From Oerskovia enterophila (GTDB lineage Bacteria > Actinomycetota > Actinomycetes > Actinomycetales > Cellulomonadaceae): 64,000 nucleotides of DNA. Numbering within the stretch: the first letter of the stretch is position 1; each line of letters opens with the position of its first letter. Below are positions 28,224 through 38,781 of the stretch, piece by piece. The DNA lies in the NCBI RefSeq assembly GCF_001692445.1, contig NZ_MAQA01000005.1, positions 62,001 to 126,000 of the forward strand. Direction: 5' to 3'. Made by a program: the position numbers and the translations under genes. The notes beneath the pieces are model-generated. The model did no database searches, had not been told where the DNA came from, and saw only the letters and a program-made list of their open reading frames with translations.

Positions 28224-29328
28224 CACCCCACGGGTCGCGTTGGTCGTCGAGCAGCTGTGGCAGCCCGTGCCCGGCGGTTCCGGCACCTACGTCCGTGAGC
28301 TCGCCAACGGCCTCGTCCGCTCGGGTGCCGCACGCGTACGGGGGATCCGGGCCCACGGCGCGGCGGGGGAGCTCCAGGGGCTGGACCCGAGGGTCCCGAT
28401 CAGCATGTCTCGCCTTCCGAGAAGGGTGCTGTACGAGTCCTGGCGCCGGCTGCGCACACCCCGGGTGCCTGGTGGGCGCGATCTCGACCTCGTCCATGCC
28501 ACCACGTGGGCCATTCCGCCGGCCCCCGTCCCGCTCGTGGTCACAGTGCACGATCTCGCATTCCTGCGCGAGCCCGAGCACTTCACGAAGCACGGGGCGG
28601 CCTACTTCCGGGACGCGCTCGCGATCACGCGTGAGGAGGCAGCGGTGGTGATCGTCCCTTCCGAGGCCACGGCTCGAGACTGTGTGTCCGCAGGTATCGA
28701 GCGCGGCCGCGTCCGAGTGGTCCCGCACGGTGTCACGTCCGAGCGGATCTCCGCGGACGACGTCGCCGACTTCCGGCGACGCAACGGGCTCGAGCGCCCC
28801 TACCTCCTGTGGGTCGGAACTCTCGAGCCGCGCAAGAACCTGCCGACGTTGCTCCGGGCCTACTCGGAGCTCAGGTCGGACGGCACCCACCTGGATCTCG
28901 TGCTCGTCGGACCCACGGGGTGGGGCGAGACCGCGGACGAGGTGAACAGGGCCGTCGAGGTGAACGGCCCCGACCGGGTGCATCGGCTGGGCAAGCTGAG
29001 CCAGCACGACCTCCAGGCGGCGTATGCGGGGGCACGTGCCTTCTGCTTCCCGTCAGTGTGGGAGGGCTTCGGCCTCCCTGTGCTCGAGGCGCAGGCACAC
29101 GGCACTCCCGTCGTGACATCGCGTGGCACCTCGATGGAGGAAATCTGCGGTCCGAGCGCACTGGCCGTCGATCCGCTGGACGTCCCGGCGTTGGCCGAGG
29201 CACTGCTTCTCGCGACGGGGGACAGGCATGACGAGCTGTCCGCTGCAGGACGTGTGAACAGCTCGCGGTTCACCTGGGACGCGGCAGTGACGGCTACGGC
29301 AACGGTCTACCAAGAGGTGATCTCGTGA
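28210..29328 (+). CDS. GT4-family glycosyltransferase
   Basis: A 372-residue cytoplasmic GT-B enzyme. It shows DLVHATTWAIPP in the N-domain and, in the C-domain, the donor-site pattern LLWVGTLEPRKNLPTLLRAY, RLGKLSQHDLQAAY and FPSVWEGFGLPVLEAQAHG (the E(x7)E motif). The start (ATG 28210) lies within the Wzt gene and its stop overlaps the next transferase. Donor and acceptor are unknown; the rhamnose locus makes a dTDP-rhamnose or GDP-mannose donor plausible. A relative of similar plan lies at 44025. Confidence 0.92.
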   Translation: MPRSSTPRVALVVEQLWQPVPGGSGTYVRELANGLVRSGAARVRGIRAHGAAGELQGLDPRVPISMSRLPRRVLYESWRRLRTPRVPGGRDLDLVHATTWAIPPAPVPLVVTVHDLAFLREPEHFTKHGAAYFRDALAITREEAAVVIVPSEATARDCVSAGIERGRVRVVPHGVTSERISADDVADFRRRNGLERPYLLWVGTLEPRKNLPTLLRAYSELRSDGTHLDLVLVGPTGWGETADEVNRAVEVNGPDRVHRLGKLSQHDLQAAYAGARAFCFPSVWEGFGLPVLEAQAHGTPVVTSRGTSMEEICGPSALAVDPLDVPALAEALLLATGDRHDELSAAGRVNSSRFTWDAAVTATATVYQEVIS

Positions 29329-30290
29329 CCGCACCTCTGGTGAGGGCCGTCGTCGTCAACTGGAACGGTGAGGCGCTCCTCCGGTCGTGCCTGGACTCGC
29401 TCGTCGCTCAGGACCTTCCGCCGGGTTCTCTGGAGACGGTGGTGGTAGACAACGCCTCGCACGACGGCTCCGTGGATCTCCTGCGCAGGGAGTACCCGTC
29501 CGTCCGGTTGGTGCAGAACGCGACCAACCGGGGATTCGCCGGTGGAGTCAACGCTGGGCTTCACGATCTACGAGCGCCGTACGTCGTCCTGCTGAACAAC
29601 GACGCGCGGTTCGAACCGGATGCCGTCAGACGGATGATCGAGCTGCTCGAGGAGCCGGGCAACGACGACGTCGGTGCTGTCACGGCCCTGCTCCTGCTGG
29701 AAGGCCGGACTGGCGAAGGCGCCCCCCTGGTCAACTCGACCGGGAACGTGGTCTCACGGGCCGGCTCGGCGACGGATCGGGACTGGCTCACGCCGTTGAA
29801 CCGGTTGTCGGCTCCGCAGGACGTCTTCGGCTTCTGCGGGGGCGCGGCGGTGCTGAGGACGGCCGCGCTGGACCAGGTGGGTCAGTTCGACGACTCGCTC
29901 TTCCTGTACTACGAGGACACCGACCTCTCGTGGCGCTTGCGCGCGGGCGGATGGAGGATCCTGTTCCACCGGGATGCTGTGGCGTGGCACCGGCACGCGC
30001 AGAGCTCCGACTCGACGAGCGCCCTGTTCCGCTACTACAACAACCGCAACGCGTTGCTCGTGTTCGCGCGCTACGCACCGTTCTCAGTGGTCGTCAGGGC
30101 GTTCGCACGTCAAGTGGTCGCACCGTTGCGGCACGTCCTGCGCCGCGACGAGCGACCGGAACTGCTGCGTGCGCGGATCCGTGCCCTGGCACAGGCGTGT
30201 CGGCGGATGCCCGTCGAGCGGCGTTCTGCCCGCGCGGCTCGCCGACGGCTCGCCGCGCAAGGGGGGCTGGACGCGCTGTTCGAGCGCTAG
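29325..30290 (+). CDS. GT2-family glycosyltransferase (rhamnosyltransferase-like)
   Basis: A 321-residue GT-A enzyme with RAVVVNWNGEALLRSCLDSL, the metal-binding segment VVLLNNDARFEPD, and FLYYEDTDLSWRLRAGG carrying the catalytic acidic cluster. The ED-DL-WR pattern is frequent in rhamnosyltransferases such as WbbL/RfbF relatives. The last 70 residues are Arg-rich, perhaps membrane-associated. It overlaps the GT4 stop and closes the plus-strand run that starts at 18964. A hairpin separates it from convergent rfbD. Confidence 0.9.
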   Translation: MTAPLVRAVVVNWNGEALLRSCLDSLVAQDLPPGSLETVVVDNASHDGSVDLLRREYPSVRLVQNATNRGFAGGVNAGLHDLRAPYVVLLNNDARFEPDAVRRMIELLEEPGNDDVGAVTALLLLEGRTGEGAPLVNSTGNVVSRAGSATDRDWLTPLNRLSAPQDVFGFCGGAAVLRTAALDQVGQFDDSLFLYYEDTDLSWRLRAGGWRILFHRDAVAWHRHAQSSDSTSALFRYYNNRNALLVFARYAPFSVVVRAFARQVVAPLRHVLRRDERPELLRARIRALAQACRRMPVERRSARAARRRLAAQGGLDALFER

Positions 30291-30410
30291 GTCCTCGCGG
30301 CGGATCCGCACATCAGCACTCGGAGCCAGGTTCGTGTCCTGTTCCGGGGCGCTGGACGTGGGCCGGGACGGGCCAGGGTGCGATGGCCCGCTCGACGGGC
30401 TGCGTCGTGC

Positions 30411-30441
30411 CTTCGGGAGCGCCGGATCGGCGCGCCCGAAG
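30411..30441. terminator. Hairpin between convergent GT2 gene and rfbD
   Basis: Arms 30411-30423 and 30429-30441 pair over 12 of 13 positions (one A-G mismatch) around a 5-nt loop, directly after the rfbD stop on the minus strand. Confidence 0.65.
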
Positions 30442-30444
30442 GTG

Positions 30445-31302
30445 TCAGTGTCGGGTCGCAGCGAGGACCGAACCGGCAGCCTTGCTCCAACGCTCCTGCC
30501 ACGCGCCGATGGGCTCGACCCCCACCGCCCGCAAGGACCCGTGATCGAGCACCGAGTATGCCGGACGTGGAGCAGGGCGTACGAAGGCCTCGCTCGTCGT
30601 CGGGCGAACCAGCCCTCGGTCCATCCCCGCTGCTGCTACGGCCTCAGCCGCGAACTCGAACCAGGAGGCGCTGCCCTGCGACGTCGCGTGGTAGACGCCG
30701 CCGGGCACCTCGGCGTCGACCGCACGCAGCACCAGGTCGGCGACGTCGACCGTCCAGGTCGGCTGGCCGTGCTGGTCGTCGACCACGTCCAGCCCGCCCC
30801 GCTCCGCCGCGAGCTTCACGATCGTCCGCGGGAAGCACACGCCGCCGGCCCCGTACAGGTACGCGGTCCGCATGATCAGGTGCCGGGAGCCGAGGGCCGC
30901 GACAGCCCACTCGCCTGCGGCCTTGGTCCGCCCGTAGGCCGTCGCGGGGTTCTGCGGTGCGTCCGCGGCGTAGGGAGTGCGCGCCGACCCGTCGAACACG
31001 TAGTCGGTAGAGATCTGCACGAGCCGCGCGCCGACAGACGATGCAGAACGCGCAAGGTTTGCGGCGCCTGTCGCATTCACGGCGAAGGCCTCGGCCTCGC
31101 GCTCCTCGGCCAGGTCGACAGCCGTCCACGCTGCACAGTTCACGACCACGTCAGCGCCACGGAGGAGCCGATCGCACGCACCGGTGTCGGTGATGTCGAG
31201 GTCGGCCCGGTCGAGCGCCTCGACCGACCGACCCTCACCCTCCAGGCGTGCGACGACGTCCTGGCCGAGCATCCCGGCCGCGCCGATCACGATCCACTGC
31301 AT
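30445..31302 (-). CDS. rfbD: dTDP-4-dehydrorhamnose reductase
   Basis: A 285-residue SDR enzyme for the last step of dTDP-L-rhamnose synthesis. It has the nucleotide-binding GAAGMLG (7-13), STDYVFDG (98-105) and the catalytic Tyr123/Lys127 in YGRTK, all as in RmlD. GGAG precedes the ATG by about 7 nt. rfbB lies 47 nt upstream on the same strand and is co-transcribed. The other two rhamnose genes, rfbC and rfbA, are 14 kb away. Confidence 0.95.
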   Translation of the reverse strand: MQWIVIGAAGMLGQDVVARLEGEGRSVEALDRADLDITDTGACDRLLRGADVVVNCAAWTAVDLAEEREAEAFAVNATGAANLARSASSVGARLVQISTDYVFDGSARTPYAADAPQNPATAYGRTKAAGEWAVAALGSRHLIMRTAYLYGAGGVCFPRTIVKLAAERGGLDVVDDQHGQPTWTVDVADLVLRAVDAEVPGGVYHATSQGSASWFEFAAEAVAAAGMDRGLVRPTTSEAFVRPAPRPAYSVLDHGSLRAVGVEPIGAWQERWSKAAGSVLAATRH

Positions 31303-31349
31303 GTCAGTACTCCTCGTCCTGGCCAGGGCCGGCGATGGTGAAGGGACGC

Positions 31350-33509
<2,160 letters not shown>

Positions 33510-33543
33510 TCCCGGGCGCCGGGGCCCGTTCCGGGTGGTCCAC

Positions 33544-33587
33544 GCCTCCGGTCGACGCCCGGTGCAGGTGGCGGCGTGGCCGGAGGC
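33544..33587. terminator. Hairpin between methyltransferase and epimerase genes
   Basis: Outer 8-bp arms (33544-33551 with 33580-33587) and an inner 5-bp stem (33555-33559 with 33573-33577) fill the gap between two convergent genes. Confidence 0.5.
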
Positions 33588-33592
33588 ATCGC

Positions 33593-34444
33593 TCAGATCG
33601 AGGGATCGGCCTCGAGGATCTGCCGGATCTTGGTCGCGTCGCCCCACACGCCCGGGGAGTCGTAGGCGCGGTCGGGGAACGCCCCGTACGCCAGCGTGAT
33701 GTCGTAGCCGTGCTGCGCGATGTACGCCTCGACCTCGTCTGCGAGGGACACGGGCTCTCCGGTACAGCAGTTGATGACCCCCGTGACACGGGTCTGCAGG
33801 GCTACCGCGGCGATCTGCTCGGCAAGCTCGTCGACCTCGATGAAGTCGTACCGGTTCTTCCCGCTGGTGAAGGGGAACTCCCGCTGGCCGGACCGTGCTG
33901 CCGCGGCGATCTTGCCGAAGATCGAGCTGCCGCGCTCGTCGTCGCCGTGGATGTAGAAGCAGCGCAGCCACTGGACGGTCACGCCCTTGCCTTCGCTCAC
34001 CACTCCCAGGCTGCGTCGCAGCGCGTCCTTGGCGATGCCGTACAGCGAGCGTGGGGCCGTCGGGGTCGACTCGTCGATCGCACCCTCGTGGTAGCCGACC
34101 TCGTGCATGGTCCCGAGGGCGACCAGCTGCGGCACCCCCGCGGCGATCGCAGCCTCGAGGAAGCGCAGGTGGTCTGGAAGGCGGCGGATGTGGACCGGGT
34201 CGTTGTGGACGAAGCCCTTCTCCCACGCGAGATGCACGACGACGTCGAGCTTCCCCGCTCGGTCGAACAGCCCTTCGGGGTCCGCGAAGATGTCGCCCGG
34301 GACCGCGACCACACCCTCGGGATATCGCGTGGAGGCATCCGGCGACCGGTCCGCGGCCACGACCGTGGCCCCTGCACGCATCAAGGCCTTGACCACGTGG
34401 GCCCCGATGTAGCCGTTTGCTCCTGTCACAAGAATCCGAGTCAC
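33593..34444 (-). CDS. NAD-dependent epimerase/dehydratase family protein
   Basis: A 283-residue short SDR. It has TRILVTGANGYIGAHVV at the N-terminus and SLYGIAKDALRR with the Tyr/Lys pair. Its C-terminal half is shorter than in RmlB/GalE types. I prefer the GTG at 34444, which gives the canonical N-terminus and has CAGAAT 12 nt upstream; an in-frame ATG at 34462 adds six residues. It lies 105 nt downstream of the flippase on the same strand. Substrate is unknown: a nucleotide-sugar epimerase, reductase or dehydratase for the neighbouring glycan. Confidence 0.83.
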   Translation of the reverse strand: MTRILVTGANGYIGAHVVKALMRAGATVVAADRSPDASTRYPEGVVAVPGDIFADPEGLFDRAGKLDVVVHLAWEKGFVHNDPVHIRRLPDHLRFLEAAIAAGVPQLVALGTMHEVGYHEGAIDESTPTAPRSLYGIAKDALRRSLGVVSEGKGVTVQWLRCFYIHGDDERGSSIFGKIAAAARSGQREFPFTSGKNRYDFIEVDELAEQIAAVALQTRVTGVINCCTGEPVSLADEVEAYIAQHGYDITLAYGAFPDRAYDSPGVWGDATKIRQILEADPSI

Positions 34445-34481
34445 GCAGTCATTCTGCCGCATGTGAGGAAAGCGCTCGACC

Positions 34482-34533
34482 TCCGTCTGCCGTCGCGTCC
34501 GCGGCGCCGGCGACCCGGAGCCGCCGAGACGGA
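34482..34533 (-). terminator. Possible hairpin after the flippase gene
   Basis: A 7-bp outer stem (34482-34488 with 34527-34533) and a 5-bp inner stem lie just past the flippase stop, before the downstream epimerase gene. It may only attenuate transcription. Confidence 0.35.
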
Positions 34534-34549
34534 CAGGTCGACCTGCGGT

Positions 34550-35833
34550 TCAGGCGTGGTCCGCGACGGCGCCCACCTGCCGACCGACCATCCGCCACAG
34601 GACCACCAGGGCGACGCAGACTCCGACGACCGGGCCGACCAGCGCGCCGACGACGGCCGACAGGACGATGTCGAACGGGTTGAGGAGGAGCCACAGTGCG
34701 GTCGTCCCCGTGGCGGTGGCCCAGACGGTCGCCATCCAGCGGTAGCTGCCGAAGGCGATGAGCGCGGCGGAAGCGAGCTGCAGGAGGCCGAGGAAGCAGG
34801 CGGAGAAGACCAGGACGGCGATCGTCGCGGGGCTGACGACGTACTTCGCCCCGAGCGCGATCTGGACGGCCCACGGGCCGATGAACCACGCGACGAGGCC
34901 ACCGACGAGGCCGATGGCCAGCGTGCCGGCCGCTGCGAGCACGAGGAGGCGGTGTGCGTCCTTGACGGTGTTCGTACCGGCCTGCTGCCAGCGCAGGATC
35001 GTGGGTACCGCGAGAGCCTGGAGCGGGGCGACGAAGAGGAGCGGTAGACGGGAGACGGTGAGCGCCGCGAAGACGGCGCCGCCCGCTGCGCCGGGTGCCC
35101 CTCCCGAGAAGGCCGTGACCATCGTCGTGTACCCGGTGATCAGCGCGGCGGTCAGCGCAGCCCCGAGCATGAGCGATCCTGCGCGCCGCAGCGGATCGAG
35201 CCAGGACCGGACACCGAACCCGGCCTGGACCTGGGTTCGACGCAGCAACCGACGAGCGGGACCGATCCACCCGATCCACGCGAACGCGCCGACGGCGACC
35301 GCCGCGGCGGCGGAGCCCAGCGTGACTCCGACCGTGAGCCAGACGACGGCCAGGAGGAGCAGTCGGGACGTGGGTTCGGCGACGACCAGGCCGGCGTAGC
35401 CCCGGATGTCGTCGGCACCGATCAGCAGCCCGCGCACCATGAACTGCGCGGCGAAGCCGAGCGTCGCGATGACCACGAGCACTCCCATGCCGCTCTCGGC
35501 GTGACCGTAGAGACGGGCGGAGACCGCCGGGAGGAGCGTCAGGGCCGCGACCGTGGTGGCGATGGCACCCGCCGCGAGAGCGACGCGCAGGATCGGGGCC
35601 GAGTGGTCCTTCTCGCCTCCGGCCGACTGTCGGGCGGCCTCCTGCTCGACCATCGACATCGAGCTCGCGAGCCCGAAGAGCAGACCCCAGAAGGACATGA
35701 AGAGCGCGAACTCTGAGGTGGTCAGGGTGCGGCCGACGACCGCGAGCAGCAGGTACCCCGCGATGCTGGAGACGGCGACGGCCGAGCCGACGCCGAGGAT
35801 GCCCGAGGTGCGGGCGCGTTGCAGCAGGCTCAC
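34550..35833 (-). CDS. MOP-superfamily polysaccharide flippase (Wzx-like)
   Basis: A 427-residue integral membrane protein with about 12-13 helices and few long loops. The first helices (residues 10-60: GILGVGSAVAVSSIAGYLLL, then TLTTSEFALFMSFWGLLFGL) look like Wzx/MurJ-type flippases that translocate lipid-linked sugars. The GTG at 35833 overlaps the stop of the upstream GT2 gene (GTGA). It is a second export route besides Wzm/Wzt, which suggests two separate glycans are assembled here. Confidence 0.85.
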   Translation of the reverse strand: MSLLQRARTSGILGVGSAVAVSSIAGYLLLAVVGRTLTTSEFALFMSFWGLLFGLASSMSMVEQEAARQSAGGEKDHSAPILRVALAAGAIATTVAALTLLPAVSARLYGHAESGMGVLVVIATLGFAAQFMVRGLLIGADDIRGYAGLVVAEPTSRLLLLAVVWLTVGVTLGSAAAAVAVGAFAWIGWIGPARRLLRRTQVQAGFGVRSWLDPLRRAGSLMLGAALTAALITGYTTMVTAFSGGAPGAAGGAVFAALTVSRLPLLFVAPLQALAVPTILRWQQAGTNTVKDAHRLLVLAAAGTLAIGLVGGLVAWFIGPWAVQIALGAKYVVSPATIAVLVFSACFLGLLQLASAALIAFGSYRWMATVWATATGTTALWLLLNPFDIVLSAVVGALVGPVVGVCVALVVLWRMVGRQVGAVADHA

Positions 35834-36894
35834 GAGGTGCGGGCGGAGCGTGCGCGCAGGGCTGACCGGGCCGCCAGGGCGTAGCCGCGCAGGACGCCTG
35901 CGCCGAAGAGTGCGACGAAGGGTGGGGTCATGACGGCGGCAGCGACCACGTGCCGGCGGCGTCCACCGGCGGCACCGACGGCCACGGGCACGGCGGCCCA
36001 CGCCAGCGCGATGGCTGGAAGGCCGACGACGGGCTTGAGCATCGCGGTGGCGACGAGGGCAAAGCCGATACCGGTGGCGCTCAAGAGTGCGACCGTGAGC
36101 GGTGTCGACTGGCCGAGGTAGCTGTCGACGAAGGTGGTCCCACGGAAGAGGGCCTGCCGACGGAACCCACCCCAGCCCGACTTGCCGTGGTACGTGAACC
36201 TGAAGTCCGGGGCGAGCCAGATGCGTCGCTCGGTAGCAGCCGTGCGGAGGAGGCGGGTGTCGTCGCTGGCCAGGTGCTGGACGTCGTAGAGGGATTCGAA
36301 GGACTCGGCGAGCTGAGCGAAGTAGTCACGCTCGATGAGCAGGCAACCAGTGCCCTTGGGGTAGCGGTCGAAGTCCTCTCCGCCGAAGGAGAGGACCCGA
36401 GGCTCACGCAGGTAGGAACGCCAGCCGACGCGGGCCAAGGCGTCCCAGAACGCGGCGGGCAGGTTGCCTCGCGTGTCGACCTCCACGTGACCGCACCACA
36501 CGCGGGCCTCGGGCAGGTCGGGCGCCTGCTCGACGAGCCAGCGCAGGGCGTCGGGATCGACGATGACCCGGGCGTCGAGCAGGAGCATCCACGGGTGGTG
36601 CGCGGCGCCGGCACCCGTCAGGCGGGCGGCCATCCGACCGGCGTTCGCCTGGCCGACCAGGCGCACGCGAGGATCGTGCGCAGCGATCTCCTGCACGACC
36701 GCTGCGGTGGAGTCCGTGGAGCCGTCGTCGACGACGACGACGTCCAGCGGAAGGCCGGCCCGGTCGCCGGACTCCAGGATCGCGGTGAGCGACCGGCGGA
36801 TCCACGCCTGCTCGTTGTACACGGGCACGACCACGCTGAGCGCCGTCAGCGCAGGTGCCGGGGGCAGGGGGGCGGTGGCTGGAATAGCGGTCAC
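35830..36894 (-). CDS. GT2 glycosyltransferase with C-terminal membrane helices
   Basis: A 354-residue enzyme. The GT-A domain starts LSVVVPVYNEQAWIRRSL and carries VVDDGSTDST and MLLLDARVIVD. A later SFGGEDFDRYPKGTGCLLIE contributes acceptor-site acidic residues. The last 100 residues contain three or four hydrophobic helices that would anchor it at the membrane. The protein is annotated from a GTG at 36894 with a -10-like hexamer 12 nt upstream and no ribosome site. It heads a minus-strand operon with the flippase and then the short SDR gene. Confidence 0.9.
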   Translation of the reverse strand: MTAIPATAPLPPAPALTALSVVVPVYNEQAWIRRSLTAILESGDRAGLPLDVVVVDDGSTDSTAAVVQEIAAHDPRVRLVGQANAGRMAARLTGAGAAHHPWMLLLDARVIVDPDALRWLVEQAPDLPEARVWCGHVEVDTRGNLPAAFWDALARVGWRSYLREPRVLSFGGEDFDRYPKGTGCLLIERDYFAQLAESFESLYDVQHLASDDTRLLRTAATERRIWLAPDFRFTYHGKSGWGGFRRQALFRGTTFVDSYLGQSTPLTVALLSATGIGFALVATAMLKPVVGLPAIALAWAAVPVAVGAAGGRRRHVVAAAVMTPPFVALFGAGVLRGYALAARSALRARSARTS

Positions 36895-36900
36895 CGCCCT

Positions 36901-36906
36901 AGGTTA
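36901..36906 (-). promoter_or_regulatory. -10-like hexamer for the GT2-flippase operon
   Basis: TAACCT on the minus strand starts 12 nt before the GTG at 36894, indicating a leaderless transcript. Confidence 0.5.
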
Positions 36907-36978
36907 GCGGTTGCGTGGCGGGCTCCCGGTCGAGCGCCCCACGCTGTGGCCCCACCGCACGGGGACCTTGGCCCCGAG

Positions 36979-37024
36979 CGTCCTCCAGCCGCCCGGGACC
37001 TAGGTCCCGGGCGGCTGGAGGACG
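36979..37024. repeat. Perfect 46-bp palindrome between divergent genes
   Basis: Arms 36979-37001 and 37002-37024 (23 bp each) are exact reverse complements with no spacer; the centre is CCTAGG. It lies between two divergent genes, 84 bp from the GT2 start and 62 bp from the acetyltransferase start, and its right end would cover the -35 region of the plus-strand promoter. This is not where a terminator is expected. It could be an operator, a cruciform or RNA-hairpin insulator, or a leftover terminator from a deleted gene. Confidence 0.85.
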
Positions 37025-37037
37025 GTTCCAGGTGGAC

Positions 37038-37043
37038 TAGCCT
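37038..37043 (+). promoter_or_regulatory. -10-like hexamer for the diacetamido-sugar operon
   Basis: TAGCCT lies 49 nt before the GTG at 37087, giving a short leader with a weak purine-rich ribosome site. Its -35 position falls inside the 46-bp palindrome. Confidence 0.4.
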
Positions 37044-37086
37044 CTTCTCTGGAAAGGTCCGGAGGGCCGTGAGAAGTGGGGTCGAT

Positions 37087-37683
37087 GTGAGTATCCGAGT
37101 GGCACCGAGCGCGGACGTCGCCGAGGGCGCCGAGATCGGCGACGGCAGCCAGGTCTGGCACCTGGCGCAAGTGCGCGAGGGCGTTCGCCTGGGCGAGGGG
37201 TGCGTGGTGGGCCGTGGAGCTTACATCGGCACCGGCGTGCAGGTGGGGCGTAACTGCAAGATCCAGAACTACGCGCTCGTGTACGAGCCCGCCGTGCTGG
37301 GAGACGGTGTCTTCGTCGGCCCGGGGGTCGTCCTGACGAACGACACGTACCCCCGAGCGGTCAACCCGGACGGCTCTCTCAAGAGTGCTTCCGACTGGGA
37401 CGCGGTCGGCGTGCGGATCGGCGACGGTGCCTCGATCGGGGCACGGGCGGTCTGCGTGGCGCCCCTGTCGATCGGTGCTTGGGCCACGGTGGCTGCTGGA
37501 GCGGTGGTCACGCGCGACGTCCCGGCGCACGCCATCGTCGCCGGAGTGCCCGCACGGCGGGTCGGCTGGGTCGGGCGGGCGGGCCACCCGCTGCGGCAGG
37601 ACGGCCAGCACTGGTTGTGCCCCGAGACGGGGGTCCGGTACGAAGAGCACGACGACACCATCAGAGAGGTAGTGGCAGCATGA
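37087..37683 (+). CDS. Hexapeptide-repeat sugar N-acetyltransferase (WlbB/WbpD-like)
   Basis: A 198-residue left-handed beta-helix protein with hexapeptide turns throughout (VGRGAYIGTGVQVGRN, GVRIGDGASIGARA). It ends in the AHAIVAGVPARRVGW motif typical of N-acetyltransferases. The segment NCKIQNYALVYEPAVLGDGVFVG matches the 3-N-acetyltransferase of the UDP-diacetamido-mannuronate route (WbpD/WlbB). It heads an operon with a DegT aminotransferase (4-bp overlap) and an oxidoreductase that supply its substrate. The GTG at 37087 gives the family start SIRVAPSADV. Confidence 0.9.
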   Translation: MSIRVAPSADVAEGAEIGDGSQVWHLAQVREGVRLGEGCVVGRGAYIGTGVQVGRNCKIQNYALVYEPAVLGDGVFVGPGVVLTNDTYPRAVNPDGSLKSASDWDAVGVRIGDGASIGARAVCVAPLSIGAWATVAAGAVVTRDVPAHAIVAGVPARRVGWVGRAGHPLRQDGQHWLCPETGVRYEEHDDTIREVVAA

Positions 37684-38780
37684 GCCAGAGCATGATCCCG
37701 GCAGCGAAGCCGATCATCGGCGACGAGGAGCGCGAGGCCGTGGACCGCGTGCTGCGCAGCGGCATGATCGCCCAGGGCCCGGAGGTCGCTACCTTCGAGA
37801 AGGAGTTCGCCGAGATCCTCGTCGACGGGCAGACGTGCGTCGCGGTGAACTCGGGCACCTCGGGGCTGCACCTGGGGCTGCTCGCTGCTGGTGTCGGCCC
37901 CGGCGACGAGGTCATCGTGCCTTCGTTCACGTTCGCGGCGACCGCCAACTCGGTCGCGCTGACCGGCGCGACACCGGTGTTCGCGGACATCGAGCCGGAC
38001 TTCTACTGCCTCGACCCGGAGTCGGTGCGCGCAGCCATCACCCCGCGCACCAAGGCGATCATGCCGGTGCACCTCTACGGCCACCCCGCGAACATGGCGG
38101 CGCTGCAGAAGCTGGCCGACGAGCACGACCTGCTCCTGTTCGAGGACGCGGCACAGGCGCACGGTGCGATGCTGGACGGGCGCCGCGTGGGGTCGTTCGG
38201 GACCTTCGCGATGTTCAGTCTCTACCCGACGAAGAACATGACCTCCGGTGAGGGGGGCATGGTCTCGTGCGCGACCGAGGACATCGCACGCAACGTGCGC
38301 CTGCTGCGCAACCAGGGCATGGAACGTCAGTATGCGAACGAGGTCATCGGCTTCAACGCGCGCATGACCGACGTCCACGCGGCGATCGGGCGCGTGCAGC
38401 TCACCAAGGTCGAGGGGTGGACGGCGACGCGCCGCTCCAACGCCGACTTCCTCTCCGCGCACCTGGAGGGGGTCGTGGTCCCGGCTGTCGCGCCGGGGGC
38501 GACCCACGTCTACCACCAGTACACGATCCGGGTGTCCGAGGACCGTGACCGCGTCGTCCAGGCCCTGCGCGAGGAGCACGGAGTCGGGTGCGGGGTCTAC
38601 TACCCGATCCCCAACCACCGCCTCGAGAGCCTCGCGCACTTCGCGCCGGACCTCCACCTGCCGCGCACCGAGGAGGCAGCCGCCCAGGTGATCTCCCTGC
38701 CGGTGCACCCGTCTCTGTCGGCCGAGGACCTCGACCGCATCGTCACCAGCGTCAACAGCGTCGTGAAGGCAGGTGCCTGA
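37680..38780 (+). CDS. DegT/DnrJ/EryC1/StrS PLP aminotransferase (WlbC/WbpE-like)
   Basis: A 366-residue sugar aminotransferase. The PLP-binding Lys185 is in SLYPTKNMTSGEGG, and the cofactor Asp156 is in FEDAAQAHGA. The N-terminal IPAAKPIIGDEEREAVDRVL is common in the WbpE/WlbC branch, which aminates the 3-keto group of UDP-GlcNAc-3-keto-uronate. Its start overlaps the acetyltransferase stop; the oxidoreductase starts immediately after. The exact sugar is inferred from the operon rather than from a diagnostic residue. Confidence 0.93.
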   Translation: MSQSMIPAAKPIIGDEEREAVDRVLRSGMIAQGPEVATFEKEFAEILVDGQTCVAVNSGTSGLHLGLLAAGVGPGDEVIVPSFTFAATANSVALTGATPVFADIEPDFYCLDPESVRAAITPRTKAIMPVHLYGHPANMAALQKLADEHDLLLFEDAAQAHGAMLDGRRVGSFGTFAMFSLYPTKNMTSGEGGMVSCATEDIARNVRLLRNQGMERQYANEVIGFNARMTDVHAAIGRVQLTKVEGWTATRRSNADFLSAHLEGVVVPAVAPGATHVYHQYTIRVSEDRDRVVQALREEHGVGCGVYYPIPNHRLESLAHFAPDLHLPRTEEAAAQVISLPVHPSLSAEDLDRIVTSVNSVVKAGA

Positions 38781-38781
38781 G

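Noticed and set aside
34535-34544. 10-bp palindrome AGGTCGACCT near the flippase end
   Set aside because: Such short palindromes are expected by chance in this base composition; not enough to call an operator.
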